Below, one piece after another: positions 33,119 through 41,035 of a DNA stretch of 64,000 nt. The stretch spans positions 15,010-79,009 of the forward strand of contig CAYTGU010000007.1 in the NCBI GenBank assembly GCA_964437505.1, given 5' to 3'. How positions within the stretch are numbered: position 1 is the stretch's first letter; each line of letters opens with the position of its first letter. A program made the translations under genes and the position numbers. The notes below the pieces were generated by a model, which did not search any database, was not told the DNA's origin, and was given only the letters and a program-made list of their open reading frames with translations. This DNA comes from JAHJDO01 sp964437505. GTDB lineage: Bacteria; JAHJDO01.

Positions 33119-34431
33119 TTTTTTTCTCCAAATGCTGTGTCATGACTAAAAACTTCCCCATCTTTGTATTCCTTGCGAGCTTGTTTTATGTTTTTAAGAT
33201 AATTACTACTCACTGCCTTATCCAATTCAAACGCTTTATGAAGGACTTTTGCGGCTTTTTTACCTTCTTTCTTATCTACTAAACATGAAATTTTTATTTC
33301 GGATGTGCTTATTGTTCTGATATTTATTTTATTTTTACCAAGCGCTTGAAACATCTTTGAGGCAACGCCTGCACTGGTTCTCATACCAATACCTACTATT
33401 GAGATCTTGGCTATATTCTTATCACACTCTATTTTTTTAGGCTCAACAACACTTTTTAATCTACTAGTAACGTGTAGTGTCCTCTCTAAATCATCTTTTG
33501 CAACAGTAAAAGATATGTCAGCCACTCCTTTTGCGCTTATATTCTGAATGATCACATCTACGTTTATGTTTTTATCCGCTATCTTACTGAAAATTGTCCC
33601 CGCAATTCCAGGTTTATCAGGAATACCGATAATTGATATCTTTACCTCATCCTCGTTTAATATAACACTTCTAACTAATGCTTCTTCCATTTTTCCCCTC
33701 TCTTTTGATATAACCCTTGTGCCAGTTTTGTTAATAAAGCTGGATCGTATATGAAGCGGTACTTCAAACCGCTGAGCTATCTGCATTGAACGCGGCGCCA
33801 TTACCTTTGCTCCAAGACTTGCCATTTCCAGCATCTCTTCATAAGTAATACTTTTAATCTTTTTTGCCTCAGAAATTATCCTTGGATCTGAAGTAAAGAC
33901 CCCTTCAACATCAGTATATACTTCGCACTCATCTGCGCCTAAAGCTGCAGCAATTGCAATAGCGCTTGTATCTGAGGCTCCGCGTCCCAATGTTGTTACA
34001 TCTCTATTGGTGCTCACACCCTGGAATCCTGCAATAACTACAATCTTTCCTTTTTTAAGCTCTTCTCTTACTCTCTTTGCTCCAATCTTCAGAATCCTGG
34101 CTTTTGTATGAGATGCGTCAGTAATTATTTCTACCTGGGACCCTGTAAAAGATATTGCATCGTGTCCTAAAGAGTGTATGGCCATTGCAATTAATGCTAT
34201 TGAAATTCGCTCTCCTGTAGAAAGAAGCATATCCATCTCACGTCTTGATGGAGAGTCAGTTATTTCTGCTGCCATTTTTATCAAATTATCCGTGGTCTTT
34301 CCCATGGCAGAAACCACTGCTACTACATTGTCATATTTACCTTTAGCCTTAACAATCAGTTTCGCTACATGCTTAATTCTCTCTGCATTTGCTACTGATG
34401 ATCCACCATACTTCTGCACAATAAGACTCAT
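33115..34431 (-). CDS. lysC: Aspartate kinase
   Basis: 438 residues. Kinase domain starts KYGGSSVANAERI (7-19), with LLSTGERISIALIAMAI, GFQGVSTNRDVTTLGRGASD and DVEGVFTSDPR. Two C-terminal ACT domains from about 265 (ISIIGIPDKPGIAGTIFSKI and ISIVGIGMRTSAGVASKMFQ) make feedback inhibition by lysine or threonine likely. It makes aspartyl phosphate, the substrate of Asd. An extended, basic C-terminal tail after the second ACT domain is unusual. It lies 3 bases after thrC and overlaps hisB. Confidence 0.94.
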   Translation of the reverse strand: MSLIVQKYGGSSVANAERIKHVAKLIVKAKGKYDNVVAVVSAMGKTTDNLIKMAAEITDSPSRREMDMLLSTGERISIALIAMAIHSLGHDAISFTGSQVEIITDASHTKARILKIGAKRVREELKKGKIVVIAGFQGVSTNRDVTTLGRGASDTSAIAIAAALGADECEVYTDVEGVFTSDPRIISEAKKIKSITYEEMLEMASLGAKVMAPRSMQIAQRFEVPLHIRSSFINKTGTRVISKERGKMEEALVRSVILNEDEVKISIIGIPDKPGIAGTIFSKIADKNINVDVIIQNISAKGVADISFTVAKDDLERTLHVTSRLKSVVEPKKIECDKNIAKISIVGIGMRTSAGVASKMFQALGKNKINIRTISTSEIKISCLVDKKEGKKAAKVLHKAFELDKAVSSNYLKNIKQARKEYKDGEVFSHDTAFGEKK

Positions 34432-34434
34432 AAC

Positions 34435-35508
34435 TCATATTCCTACAATCTTTAATATATTATCTACTTTGGCTTCTGCCACAATAGGCTTTTCGACACT
34501 CTCTATTGCACGATCAGGATCTTTTAAACCATGACCTGTAAGAATACAAACCGTTATCCGTTCTGAATGATTACTCAGATTCCTATGTTTTTTGAAATAA
34601 CCATTCTTTGCTAATTTGATTATACCTGCCACACTAGCTGCTGATGCTGGTTCAACAAAAACCCCATTCTCTCTTGCTAACAGTTTATAAGCCTCTAGAA
34701 TCTCATCATCTGTAACTGCATGTATTAATCCTGAGGACTCATCCCTTGCTTTCTCAGCCTTTTTCCAGCTTGCCGGATTACCAATTCTTATTGCAGTTGC
34801 AATGGTCTCGGGATTATGCACAATCTCCCCTTTTACAATAGGTGCTGCTCCTGCTGCCTGAAAACCCAGCATTCTAGGAAGATTCTCAACTTTACCCGCT
34901 TTTTTATATTCCTTATATCCCATCCAGTACGCAGTAATGTTTCCCGCATTTCCGACTGGGATTGCATGAAAGTCAGGTGATCTTCCGTTCAGCTGATCAC
35001 AGATCTCAAAAGCTCCTGTCTTCTGACCTTCTATTCTATACGGATTTATTGAATTTACCAAAGTGATAGGATAATTATCTGTTATCTCCCTGACTAATTT
35101 GAGCGCATCGTCAAAGTTACCCTTAACAGCAATAACCTTTGCACCATGTATAAGAGCTTGAGAAAGCTTGCCCATTGCAATTGCGCCTTCTGGAATTAGC
35201 ACAACGCACTTCAGCCCTGCTCTTGCAGAATACGCTGCGGCAGATGCTGAAGTATTCCCTGTTGATGCACACATTACCGCATTTGCACTCTCCTCCAACG
35301 CCTTTGAGATTGCCATTGTCATTCCACGATCCTTAAAAGAACCTGTTGGATTCGCTCCTTCAAATTTTAGCAATACTCTTGTTCCTGTTATATTTGAAAG
35401 CTTCTCAGAAGGAATCAAAGGAGTATTCCCTTCATTAAGCGTCACTACCGGAGTAGCCTGAGACACAGGAAGATATTTTCTGTACTGATTTATAAGCCCA
35501 TTCCACAT
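34435..35508 (-). CDS. thrC: Threonine synthase
   Basis: 357 residues, the shorter PLP-dependent form. TLNEGNTPLIPSEKL, the Schiff-base lysine K59 in NPTGSFKDRGM, CASTGNTSASAAAYSARAGL and the GNAGNITAYWMGY phosphate-binding stretch are complete. It converts O-phosphohomoserine to threonine. The required homoserine kinase is not encoded nearby. Flanked by lysC (3 bases) and a PAP2 phosphatase (3 bases), part of the aspartate-family operon. Confidence 0.94.
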   Translation of the reverse strand: MWNGLINQYRKYLPVSQATPVVTLNEGNTPLIPSEKLSNITGTRVLLKFEGANPTGSFKDRGMTMAISKALEESANAVMCASTGNTSASAAAYSARAGLKCVVLIPEGAIAMGKLSQALIHGAKVIAVKGNFDDALKLVREITDNYPITLVNSINPYRIEGQKTGAFEICDQLNGRSPDFHAIPVGNAGNITAYWMGYKEYKKAGKVENLPRMLGFQAAGAAPIVKGEIVHNPETIATAIRIGNPASWKKAEKARDESSGLIHAVTDDEILEAYKLLARENGVFVEPASAASVAGIIKLAKNGYFKKHRNLSNHSERITVCILTGHGLKDPDRAIESVEKPIVAEAKVDNILKIVGI

Positions 35509-35511
35509 AAG

Positions 35512-36069
35512 TTAGCTTGCCTCTTTGATATTAAATTTTTGATTTATTGTTAAAACCAGTTTTGCTGATAGATAACCAATCACGCTACCTGCAATTATAT
35601 CAAATGGATAATGCACTCCTATATAGACTCTGGAGAAGGCAACTAGAAAAGCCAATAAATAAAATAATAGCCATTTTTTATAATAGCCAGATAACACTGC
35701 AGCTATTGAAAAAGCAATCTGGGAATGACCTGATGGAAACGAGTTTTCACCACATAACTTACGTCCACATACGTTTATATTTATAGCCTCAAACAATGAC
35801 TCAGCCAATGGTCTGGGTCTTTGAACAAGTTCCTTTAGAATATGAACGATTATCCCTCCAAAAAGAATAGCAATTATTGATACGACGATTACTCTTAAGG
35901 CATTTTTTCTGTCAAAGATTAATAGACCTGCTATGACAAGCGGCAACAAAAAATAGCCGTTACCCAATTGCGTCAATACAAACATTGCAAACCCCATGCA
36001 TGAATTCCAAAGATGCTGATTAATAAATAAAAAAATTGATTGGTCTATTGATATGATATAGTCAAGCAT
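35512..36069 (-). CDS. PAP2 superfamily membrane phosphatase
   Basis: 185 residues, about five membrane segments. All three phosphatase motifs are intact: KX6RP at 79-87 (KELVQRPRP), PSGH at 112-115, and SRX5HX3D at 136-147 (SRVYIGVHYPFD). Family members dephosphorylate undecaprenyl pyrophosphate, phosphatidate or other lipid phosphates on the outer face of the inner membrane. Its place between hom and thrC is unexpected: its start shares a base with the hom stop, and thrC starts 3 bases after its end. Expression with the threonine genes is near certain; a role in that pathway is not implied by the fold. Confidence 0.9.
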   Translation of the reverse strand: MLDYIISIDQSIFLFINQHLWNSCMGFAMFVLTQLGNGYFLLPLVIAGLLIFDRKNALRVIVVSIIAILFGGIIVHILKELVQRPRPLAESLFEAININVCGRKLCGENSFPSGHSQIAFSIAAVLSGYYKKWLLFYLLAFLVAFSRVYIGVHYPFDIIAGSVIGYLSAKLVLTINQKFNIKEAS

Positions 36070-37328
36070 TAATCTTCAACTCGTATGATCACGCTTTTTC
36101 TCTTAATAATGTCCAATCTATCAATCTCTCTTATTGCTAGGCAAATATCCTTTTCCTCTGCTTCATGGGTCATCATGATAATTGGAACAGCTCCTCTTTG
36201 TTTTCTAGCCTTTTGTATTACTGAAGCTATACTGATATTACACTTGCCCAATATGCCGGAAATTTTTGCAAGAACTCCAGGTTTATCTACTGCTGAAAAT
36301 CTAATGTAACATCTCAACTTGTTCTCTGTTATTTCTTTCATGCTTAAACGTTTATTAAAAGAATAATTATCCGTTACTTTGCTCTCGATTTTTGTCTTTG
36401 CAGCAATATCAATAACATCTGAATAAACAGCATTAGCTGTTGGCATTTGTCCTGCCCCTAATCCGTAGAACATCATTTCCCCAATACTGTCCCCACGCAG
36501 ATATATTGCATTATACACATCAGACACAGAAGAAAGTAAATGTCCTTTGGGAATCAATGCCGGATGAACACGAACATCTAACCTGTTTCTATCCATATTT
36601 GCTATGGCCAGAGGTTTAATTACGTATCCTAATTCCTCAGCGTATTGTATATCCTCTAAAGTTATACACTTGATTCCTTCTACATAAATATGCTCCATAT
36701 CAACCCTTGTTCTATAAATGATAGAGCTGAGAATCGCTATTTTATGAGCGGAATCAATTCCATCTATATCAAGAGAAGCATTAGCTTCTGCATACCCGAA
36801 GCCTTGAGCCTCTTTTAAGGCAGAGGAAAAAGTCTGTTTCTCCAGAGACATTCTGCTAAGTATGAAATTAGATGTTCCATTAACTATTCCTAATACAGAT
36901 GTTATATCTGATGAACGAAAGCTATCTCTGAGGGCTTTTATAATAGGAATGCCTCCGCCAACACTTGCTTCGAAATTTATATACACATTATTGTCTTTTG
37001 CGGTTTGAAATATCTCATCGCCGTGAGTCGCAAGAAGAGCTTTATTGGCGGTTACAACATGTTTTTTGTTTTTTAGTGCCGTAAGTATAAATTTCTTTGC
37101 AGGCTGTACACCTCCTATTAACTCTACAATTATATCAACTGAGGGATCATTCAACACTCTGTTTACATCAGTAGTAAGTAAAGCTTTATCTATCTTCACA
37201 GATCTAGGCGTTGTGATATCCAAATCCGCTATATATTTTAACTCTACCTGTTTCTCTTGTTGAATTATTTTTATGAGACCTGTGCCTATTGTCCCAAACC
37301 CTATAATCCCAACTCCAACCTTTTTCAT
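36069..37328 (-). CDS. hom: Homoserine dehydrogenase
   Basis: 419 residues from the ATG at 37328, which has GGGGA at good spacing and leaves a 23-base gap to the protease gene; ATGs at 37340 and 37373 would extend it without similarity. VGVGIIGFGTIGTGLI is the NAD(P) site; VTANKALLATHG, FEASVGGGIPIIKALRDSF and NGTSNFILSRM are catalytic-domain signatures. A C-terminal ACT domain begins CYIRFSAVDKPGVLAKISGI, so threonine feedback is likely. It reduces aspartate semialdehyde to homoserine. Confidence 0.94.
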   Translation of the reverse strand: MKKVGVGIIGFGTIGTGLIKIIQQEKQVELKYIADLDITTPRSVKIDKALLTTDVNRVLNDPSVDIIVELIGGVQPAKKFILTALKNKKHVVTANKALLATHGDEIFQTAKDNNVYINFEASVGGGIPIIKALRDSFRSSDITSVLGIVNGTSNFILSRMSLEKQTFSSALKEAQGFGYAEANASLDIDGIDSAHKIAILSSIIYRTRVDMEHIYVEGIKCITLEDIQYAEELGYVIKPLAIANMDRNRLDVRVHPALIPKGHLLSSVSDVYNAIYLRGDSIGEMMFYGLGAGQMPTANAVYSDVIDIAAKTKIESKVTDNYSFNKRLSMKEITENKLRCYIRFSAVDKPGVLAKISGILGKCNISIASVIQKARKQRGAVPIIMMTHEAEEKDICLAIREIDRLDIIKRKSVIIRVED

Positions 37329-37351
37329 TCCAGTCCCCATCAATTCCACTT

Positions 37352-37762
37352 TTATCTTTTCTTCTTTAGGCATAGAGAGAATTTTTGTTCGGGGTAAGCA
37401 ATTTTGAGAGTAAAATTACTCAAAAAACTCTTTACGCCTAGTAACGGAGTGTCTAAATTTGGCATGAAATCTATTATAACATTTTGTGTTATATAATCTC
37501 CTGCTTTTATTTTTACAGTATGGGAATAAGCAACTGTTTGCCCGTTCCCTGTGCCAATCGTCCTAGAGTACCCACTTTGCAGGTTATGACCCAACCTTGA
37601 TGCAAATTCTGCCGGTAAAGCGCACTCGTCTGCTCCAGTGTCAATCAATCCGTATATTTTTACCTCTTGATTCGTATCAGGATTAACTATAACAACAGGC
37701 AACCACGGTCTTGGGAAACCGTCTAAGCCTAAGCTTATGAAAGGAATATTTAATAAATCCAT
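37352..37762 (-). CDS. Retropepsin-like (clan AA) aspartic protease
   Basis: 136 residues. IYGLIDTGADECALP places the catalytic DTGA at 41-44, and TPLLGVKSFLSNFTLKI is the second-half LLG motif of retropepsin-like proteases, which act as homodimers. No signal peptide or membrane segment is visible, so it is cytoplasmic. Its start directly abuts the stop of the DUF5678 gene. The pair stands at the head of the hom-thrC-lysC-his operon. Bacterial members are little studied and substrates are unknown; processing of the neighbour is a guess. Confidence 0.8.
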   Translation of the reverse strand: MDLLNIPFISLGLDGFPRPWLPVVIVNPDTNQEVKIYGLIDTGADECALPAEFASRLGHNLQSGYSRTIGTGNGQTVAYSHTVKIKAGDYITQNVIIDFMPNLDTPLLGVKSFLSNFTLKIAYPEQKFSLCLKKKR

Positions 37763-37951
37763 TTAATAAATCTGTATTACGTCTTTTTTAGGTACATGCG
37801 CTATAACAGGATTTTTATATCCTTTTTTAGCAGCCTTTTCATAAACTTCATTAACATGATCCCCGCTGCTAATAACTGTATCGTCTTCAAAGCTTTTAAG
37901 TGCTACATACTGCCCGCTATATTTTTTTTCTTTTACTAACTGAACGGTCAT
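37763..37951 (-). CDS. DUF5678-type small protein
   Basis: 62 residues. KYSGQYVALKSFEDDTVISS, then GDHVNEVYEKAAKKGYKNPV and IAHVPKKDVIQIY follow the DUF5678 pattern (W/Y-x-G-x-Y-V-A ... nPxI-x-x-V-P). AGGAAAGGAGA lies upstream of the ATG. The protein is likely soluble. It immediately precedes the aspartic protease with no spacer, an arrangement I recall as recurrent, like a two-gene module. First gene of the minus-strand operon that runs to hisI; 114 bases separate it from the IclR gene, and I see no strong promoter consensus there. Confidence 0.7.
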   Translation of the reverse strand: MTVQLVKEKKYSGQYVALKSFEDDTVISSGDHVNEVYEKAAKKGYKNPVIAHVPKKDVIQIY

Positions 37952-38065
37952 TATTATTCTCCTTTCCTTTTCGCATATTAGTCATTCCAATTTCCACCAA
38001 TTCCATTTTAGTGTTACGATATCACAATTGATACGGCAAATCAAATAAACAAACCGGCTATTTAA

Positions 38066-38812
38066 TCAAAAGGGGACAGACAGTTCAAGTTCTATCGCAT
38101 TAGCGGTTTCAAGTAATTTTCTTTCAACTTCTTCAATCCTATAATGAGCCCTGAATCCAGGAATCGAAACGCCTACAGCAGCAACAACACGACCATCCTT
38201 CCTACGAATAGGACTCGCAGTACTGATTACATGTTTCATACTGGCAGAACGTGTTAAAATCTTCATTTTTTTGATCTGCTCAAGCTCTTTTAAGAGCATA
38301 GAAAGATCAGACTCGACTTCCGGCCAGTCTTTTTTTGTCGGATTGCCGAGTTCCTTAATTATTTTTTCTATTACAGGTGTAGACTCATGTGCTAAAAGAA
38401 TTCTTCCTGTTGCCCAGCGATAAATCGAACCTTGCTTATGGGCTCCAAGCCGAACTACTACTTCTTTATCTCCTTCCGCTTCACACAGTATGTTAACCTT
38501 AAAGTCATGAAGCACTGAAAGAATAGCCGTTTCTCCAGTCTGCTTTGCCAGGCGTTCAACATGAATGGACGCCAGATCATTTAATAACTTGTCATTGACA
38601 GGAACAGATGTCAGGCAATGCAACCCTTCTCCTAGCTGATAATATCCTAAACGTGGAGATTTTACTATCTCCAAGTCAGCCAAAGACTTAAGTATATTAT
38701 GACAGGTGGTCTTTTTTAAGGATACCCGCTTTGTTATTTCCCTTAATGGAAGTGATTCGCATTCAGAAAGAATGGATAAAATTTCAAAAACTCTCTTGAC
38801 AACTTGTATCAT
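38066..38812 (-). CDS. IclR family transcriptional regulator
   Basis: 248 residues. The N-terminal winged helix (about 5-65) reads RVFEILSILSECESLPLREI followed by TKRVSLKKTTCHNILKSLAD and LEIVKSPRLGYYQLGEGLH. The effector domain follows with ASMKHVISTASPIRRKDGRV and a closing VSIPGFRAHYRIEE. IclR proteins bind small carboxylates or aromatics and usually control adjacent catabolic genes. It is transcribed away from the iron-sulphur/U32-like pair across 97 bases, so it is their probable regulator. The effector-domain glycine-rich loops are conventional. Confidence 0.9.
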   Translation of the reverse strand: MIQVVKRVFEILSILSECESLPLREITKRVSLKKTTCHNILKSLADLEIVKSPRLGYYQLGEGLHCLTSVPVNDKLLNDLASIHVERLAKQTGETAILSVLHDFKVNILCEAEGDKEVVVRLGAHKQGSIYRWATGRILLAHESTPVIEKIIKELGNPTKKDWPEVESDLSMLLKELEQIKKMKILTRSASMKHVISTASPIRRKDGRVVAAVGVSIPGFRAHYRIEEVERKLLETANAIELELSVPF

Positions 38813-38851
38813 ATTTATTATTATTATATTTGTTAACGGTTTTATCCTGTA

Positions 38852-38865
38852 ATAATGGATATTAT
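38852..38865. promoter_or_regulatory. Candidate IclR operator (small palindrome)
   Basis: ATAAT-GGAT-ATTAT (38852-38865) lies in the 97-base divergent spacer between the IclR gene and the iron-sulphur protein gene. Size and AT content suit an IclR-type site and it would cover promoter elements for both genes. AT-rich palindromes occur by chance, so this is tentative. Confidence 0.3.
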
Positions 38866-38909
38866 AGTTTGATTTATATATTAAGTCAAGTAAAACAAGG
38901 AGATTTTCT

Positions 38910-39920
38910 ATGTTGAAAGCAAGTGATGTAAAAAGAAAGGCAAAAGAGTGCGGAGCTGATTTATGTGGAATTGCATCGATGGATCGTTTTGAAGGCGCAC
39001 CAAAGCAACAGGATCCAAGATATATTTTTCCTGATGCTAAATCAGCAATAGTGTTGATGTTTCGTATCCCCCGAGGTTATATGCGCGGAATCGAAGAAGG
39101 AACTTATTTTGCTAGCTATACCGGCATGGGATATGGTCATATGAATAATGTTTATATGCCGGGGGCAATGCGGGAACTTTGCTGTTATTTGGAAGACGAG
39201 GGCTATGAAGGCGTGCCTGTACCTAACATGTATCTTGGGGCTAGCGTCAGTATACCAGATCAAAGAGATTCTCCTGAACGCAGTCGTCCAGTTAGAGATG
39301 GTTTGCCAAATCCTGACATAATGCCAGATTTTAGAGTTATGGCTTTCGCTGCTGGCATGGGTGAATTTGGTTACAGCAAAATGTTTCTTACTCCAGAATT
39401 TGGTCCATCTCAGCGCATTGTTGCAATATTGACTGATGCTGAACTTGAGCCGGATCCATTGTTTGACGGACAAATTTGTGACCGTTGTATGCGTTGCGTA
39501 AGCGAGTGTTCTGGTCAGGCTATATCTAAAACTGAAACTGAATCCATTACTATTGCCGGTCGCAAAGTTGAATGGGGAAAGCTTGATGTAATAAAATGTT
39601 CTATCGCTTACCGTGGCGGAAATCCAGATTATAATCCTTTTTTTCAACCTACTCATAAACCTGCAGGATACACTGGCGGCCCCGAGATGAATAAAGCCAT
39701 ACCTTATGGTAGCATTGAAGGGCATAATCCGGCTCTTGAAGGAGCTAGGGGGTGTCTGCGCGCCTGCGTAGATCATCTTGAGTCAAAAGGAATATTAACT
39801 AGAAAGTTCAAGAATCCTTTCCGTAAACGTAAACCATGGAAATTAGGTCCACTTGGCTCTGATGGGTGGGAAGGCATGCTAGCTAAGAATTCCGCCAAAA
39901 CTTTAACTGACAAGGAATAA
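38910..39920 (+). CDS. Iron-sulphur protein, epoxyqueuosine-reductase/reductive-dehalogenase-like
   Basis: 336 residues. The N-terminal part (KECGADLCGIASMDRFEGAP, then KSAIVLMFRIPRGYM) and FAAGMGEFGYSKMFLTPEFG resemble the corrinoid-binding fold shared by QueG and reductive dehalogenases. One ferredoxin motif, C190-x2-C193-x2-C196-x3-C200, is followed by isolated cysteines near 226 and in RGCLRACVDHLESKG, which may complete a second cluster. It has no Tat signal, unlike respiratory dehalogenases, and lacks the QueG C-terminal HEAT-like region. AAGGAG precedes the ATG. Gap to the next gene is 5 bases. Activity unknown; a corrinoid- or flavin-linked reduction is the best guess. Confidence 0.7.
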   Translation: MLKASDVKRKAKECGADLCGIASMDRFEGAPKQQDPRYIFPDAKSAIVLMFRIPRGYMRGIEEGTYFASYTGMGYGHMNNVYMPGAMRELCCYLEDEGYEGVPVPNMYLGASVSIPDQRDSPERSRPVRDGLPNPDIMPDFRVMAFAAGMGEFGYSKMFLTPEFGPSQRIVAILTDAELEPDPLFDGQICDRCMRCVSECSGQAISKTETESITIAGRKVEWGKLDVIKCSIAYRGGNPDYNPFFQPTHKPAGYTGGPEMNKAIPYGSIEGHNPALEGARGCLRACVDHLESKGILTRKFKNPFRKRKPWKLGPLGSDGWEGMLAKNSAKTLTDKE

Positions 39921-39925
39921 AGTTA

Positions 39926-40948
39926 ATGCATTTTTCAATTGGTTATCAGTTAGCGGATGAAGATGATTCTATTCCTGAAATAGTTGCGGACTATCCAGGA
40001 CTTGTTTCGGAAGTGTATTTTGCTTTGCCAAATGAAGCTAGCGGAAGATCTCCGCTAGTCAATAATACTGGTTGCAGTTTAGAGGAAATTAAAAATGCAC
40101 TTGCCTATGACTTGAACGAATTAAATAAAATGAATGTTGGAGCGGTATTACTTTTCAATTCCGCGTGTTATGGCGGGCACGCAATGTCATATAAACTTGA
40201 AAAACGCATCTCCCGTGGAATTAAATTTGTTGAAAATATCATTCCGCTAACTGCGGTAACGACAACGTCCTTATTTATTGCACAGTATATTAAACAATAT
40301 TTTCCGCATATCGCAATTCGAGCGTCGATTAATATGAGAATAGCTTCAATTGCGGCTATGGAGCAACTTGCTGACTGTTTTGATGGATATTATATGCAAA
40401 GAGAACTCAATAGAGATCATCAAGCCATAACTCTGCTAAAAGTCTGGTGCGACGCGAACGACAAATCTTTACATCTGCTGGCTAATAGCGGATGTATGTA
40501 TGACTGCGCGTTTCAATCTTTTCATGATAATATGGTCGCACACGAATCAGAGGCAGCACTTAATCCCGGTCGTGAGGTAAAATATCCAGCGCCATGCTGG
40601 GAATTTTTAGATAATCCGAACAAATGGCATCACTTGCTTCAAAACACTTGGATCAGACCAGAAGATTTGCATCATTATGAAAAATACTTTGATACAGTAA
40701 AGCTGGCGACTCGAATGCATTCCAAACCCAGGACTGTTTTAGGTGCTTATATCCGCGAAAAATATCGAGGCAATATTTTAGATCTACTAGAGCCGGGATA
40801 TGCTTCATTGCCGGGAGTACCAATACTTGATAACAGCATGTTTCCTGCTGATTGGCACCAAAAGACAAGCTCATGCGGACATAATTGTCATGAATGTTCA
40901 TATTGCAAATCGGTGTTTTCAAAAATCTCTAAAAGACCCAATAATTAA
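39926..40948 (+). CDS. Peptidase U32-like TIM-barrel protein with C-terminal Fe-S motif
   Basis: 340 residues. The barrel text IAIRASINMRIASIAAMEQL, the DGYYMQRELNRD strand and LHLLANSGCMYDCAFQSFHD (C190, C194) recall U32 proteins such as UbiU/UbiV and TrhP, which carry iron-sulphur clusters and hydroxylate or otherwise modify substrates without oxygen. The C-terminus ends in C317-x3-C321-x2-C324-x2-C327, a compact cluster-binding motif. It is 5 bases after the iron-sulphur reductase-like gene and must be cotranscribed with it. It is shorter than true U32 peptidases and protease activity is unlikely. Function not recognised. Confidence 0.6.
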   Translation: MHFSIGYQLADEDDSIPEIVADYPGLVSEVYFALPNEASGRSPLVNNTGCSLEEIKNALAYDLNELNKMNVGAVLLFNSACYGGHAMSYKLEKRISRGIKFVENIIPLTAVTTTSLFIAQYIKQYFPHIAIRASINMRIASIAAMEQLADCFDGYYMQRELNRDHQAITLLKVWCDANDKSLHLLANSGCMYDCAFQSFHDNMVAHESEAALNPGREVKYPAPCWEFLDNPNKWHHLLQNTWIRPEDLHHYEKYFDTVKLATRMHSKPRTVLGAYIREKYRGNILDLLEPGYASLPGVPILDNSMFPADWHQKTSSCGHNCHECSYCKSVFSKISKRPNN

Positions 40949-41035
40949 AGCTTTTCTTTAGCGGCTTTGACAGGCTAAATCCATGGGTATGGCTATATTC
41001 CAGCATTCGCCAGTTTATGAGTTTATGCCATCATC

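Noticed and set aside
39042..39776. 244-codon open frame antisense to the iron-sulphur protein gene
   Set aside because: It mirrors a strongly conserved gene, its product is an odd Ser/Ile/His-rich string without family features, and no ribosome site precedes it.
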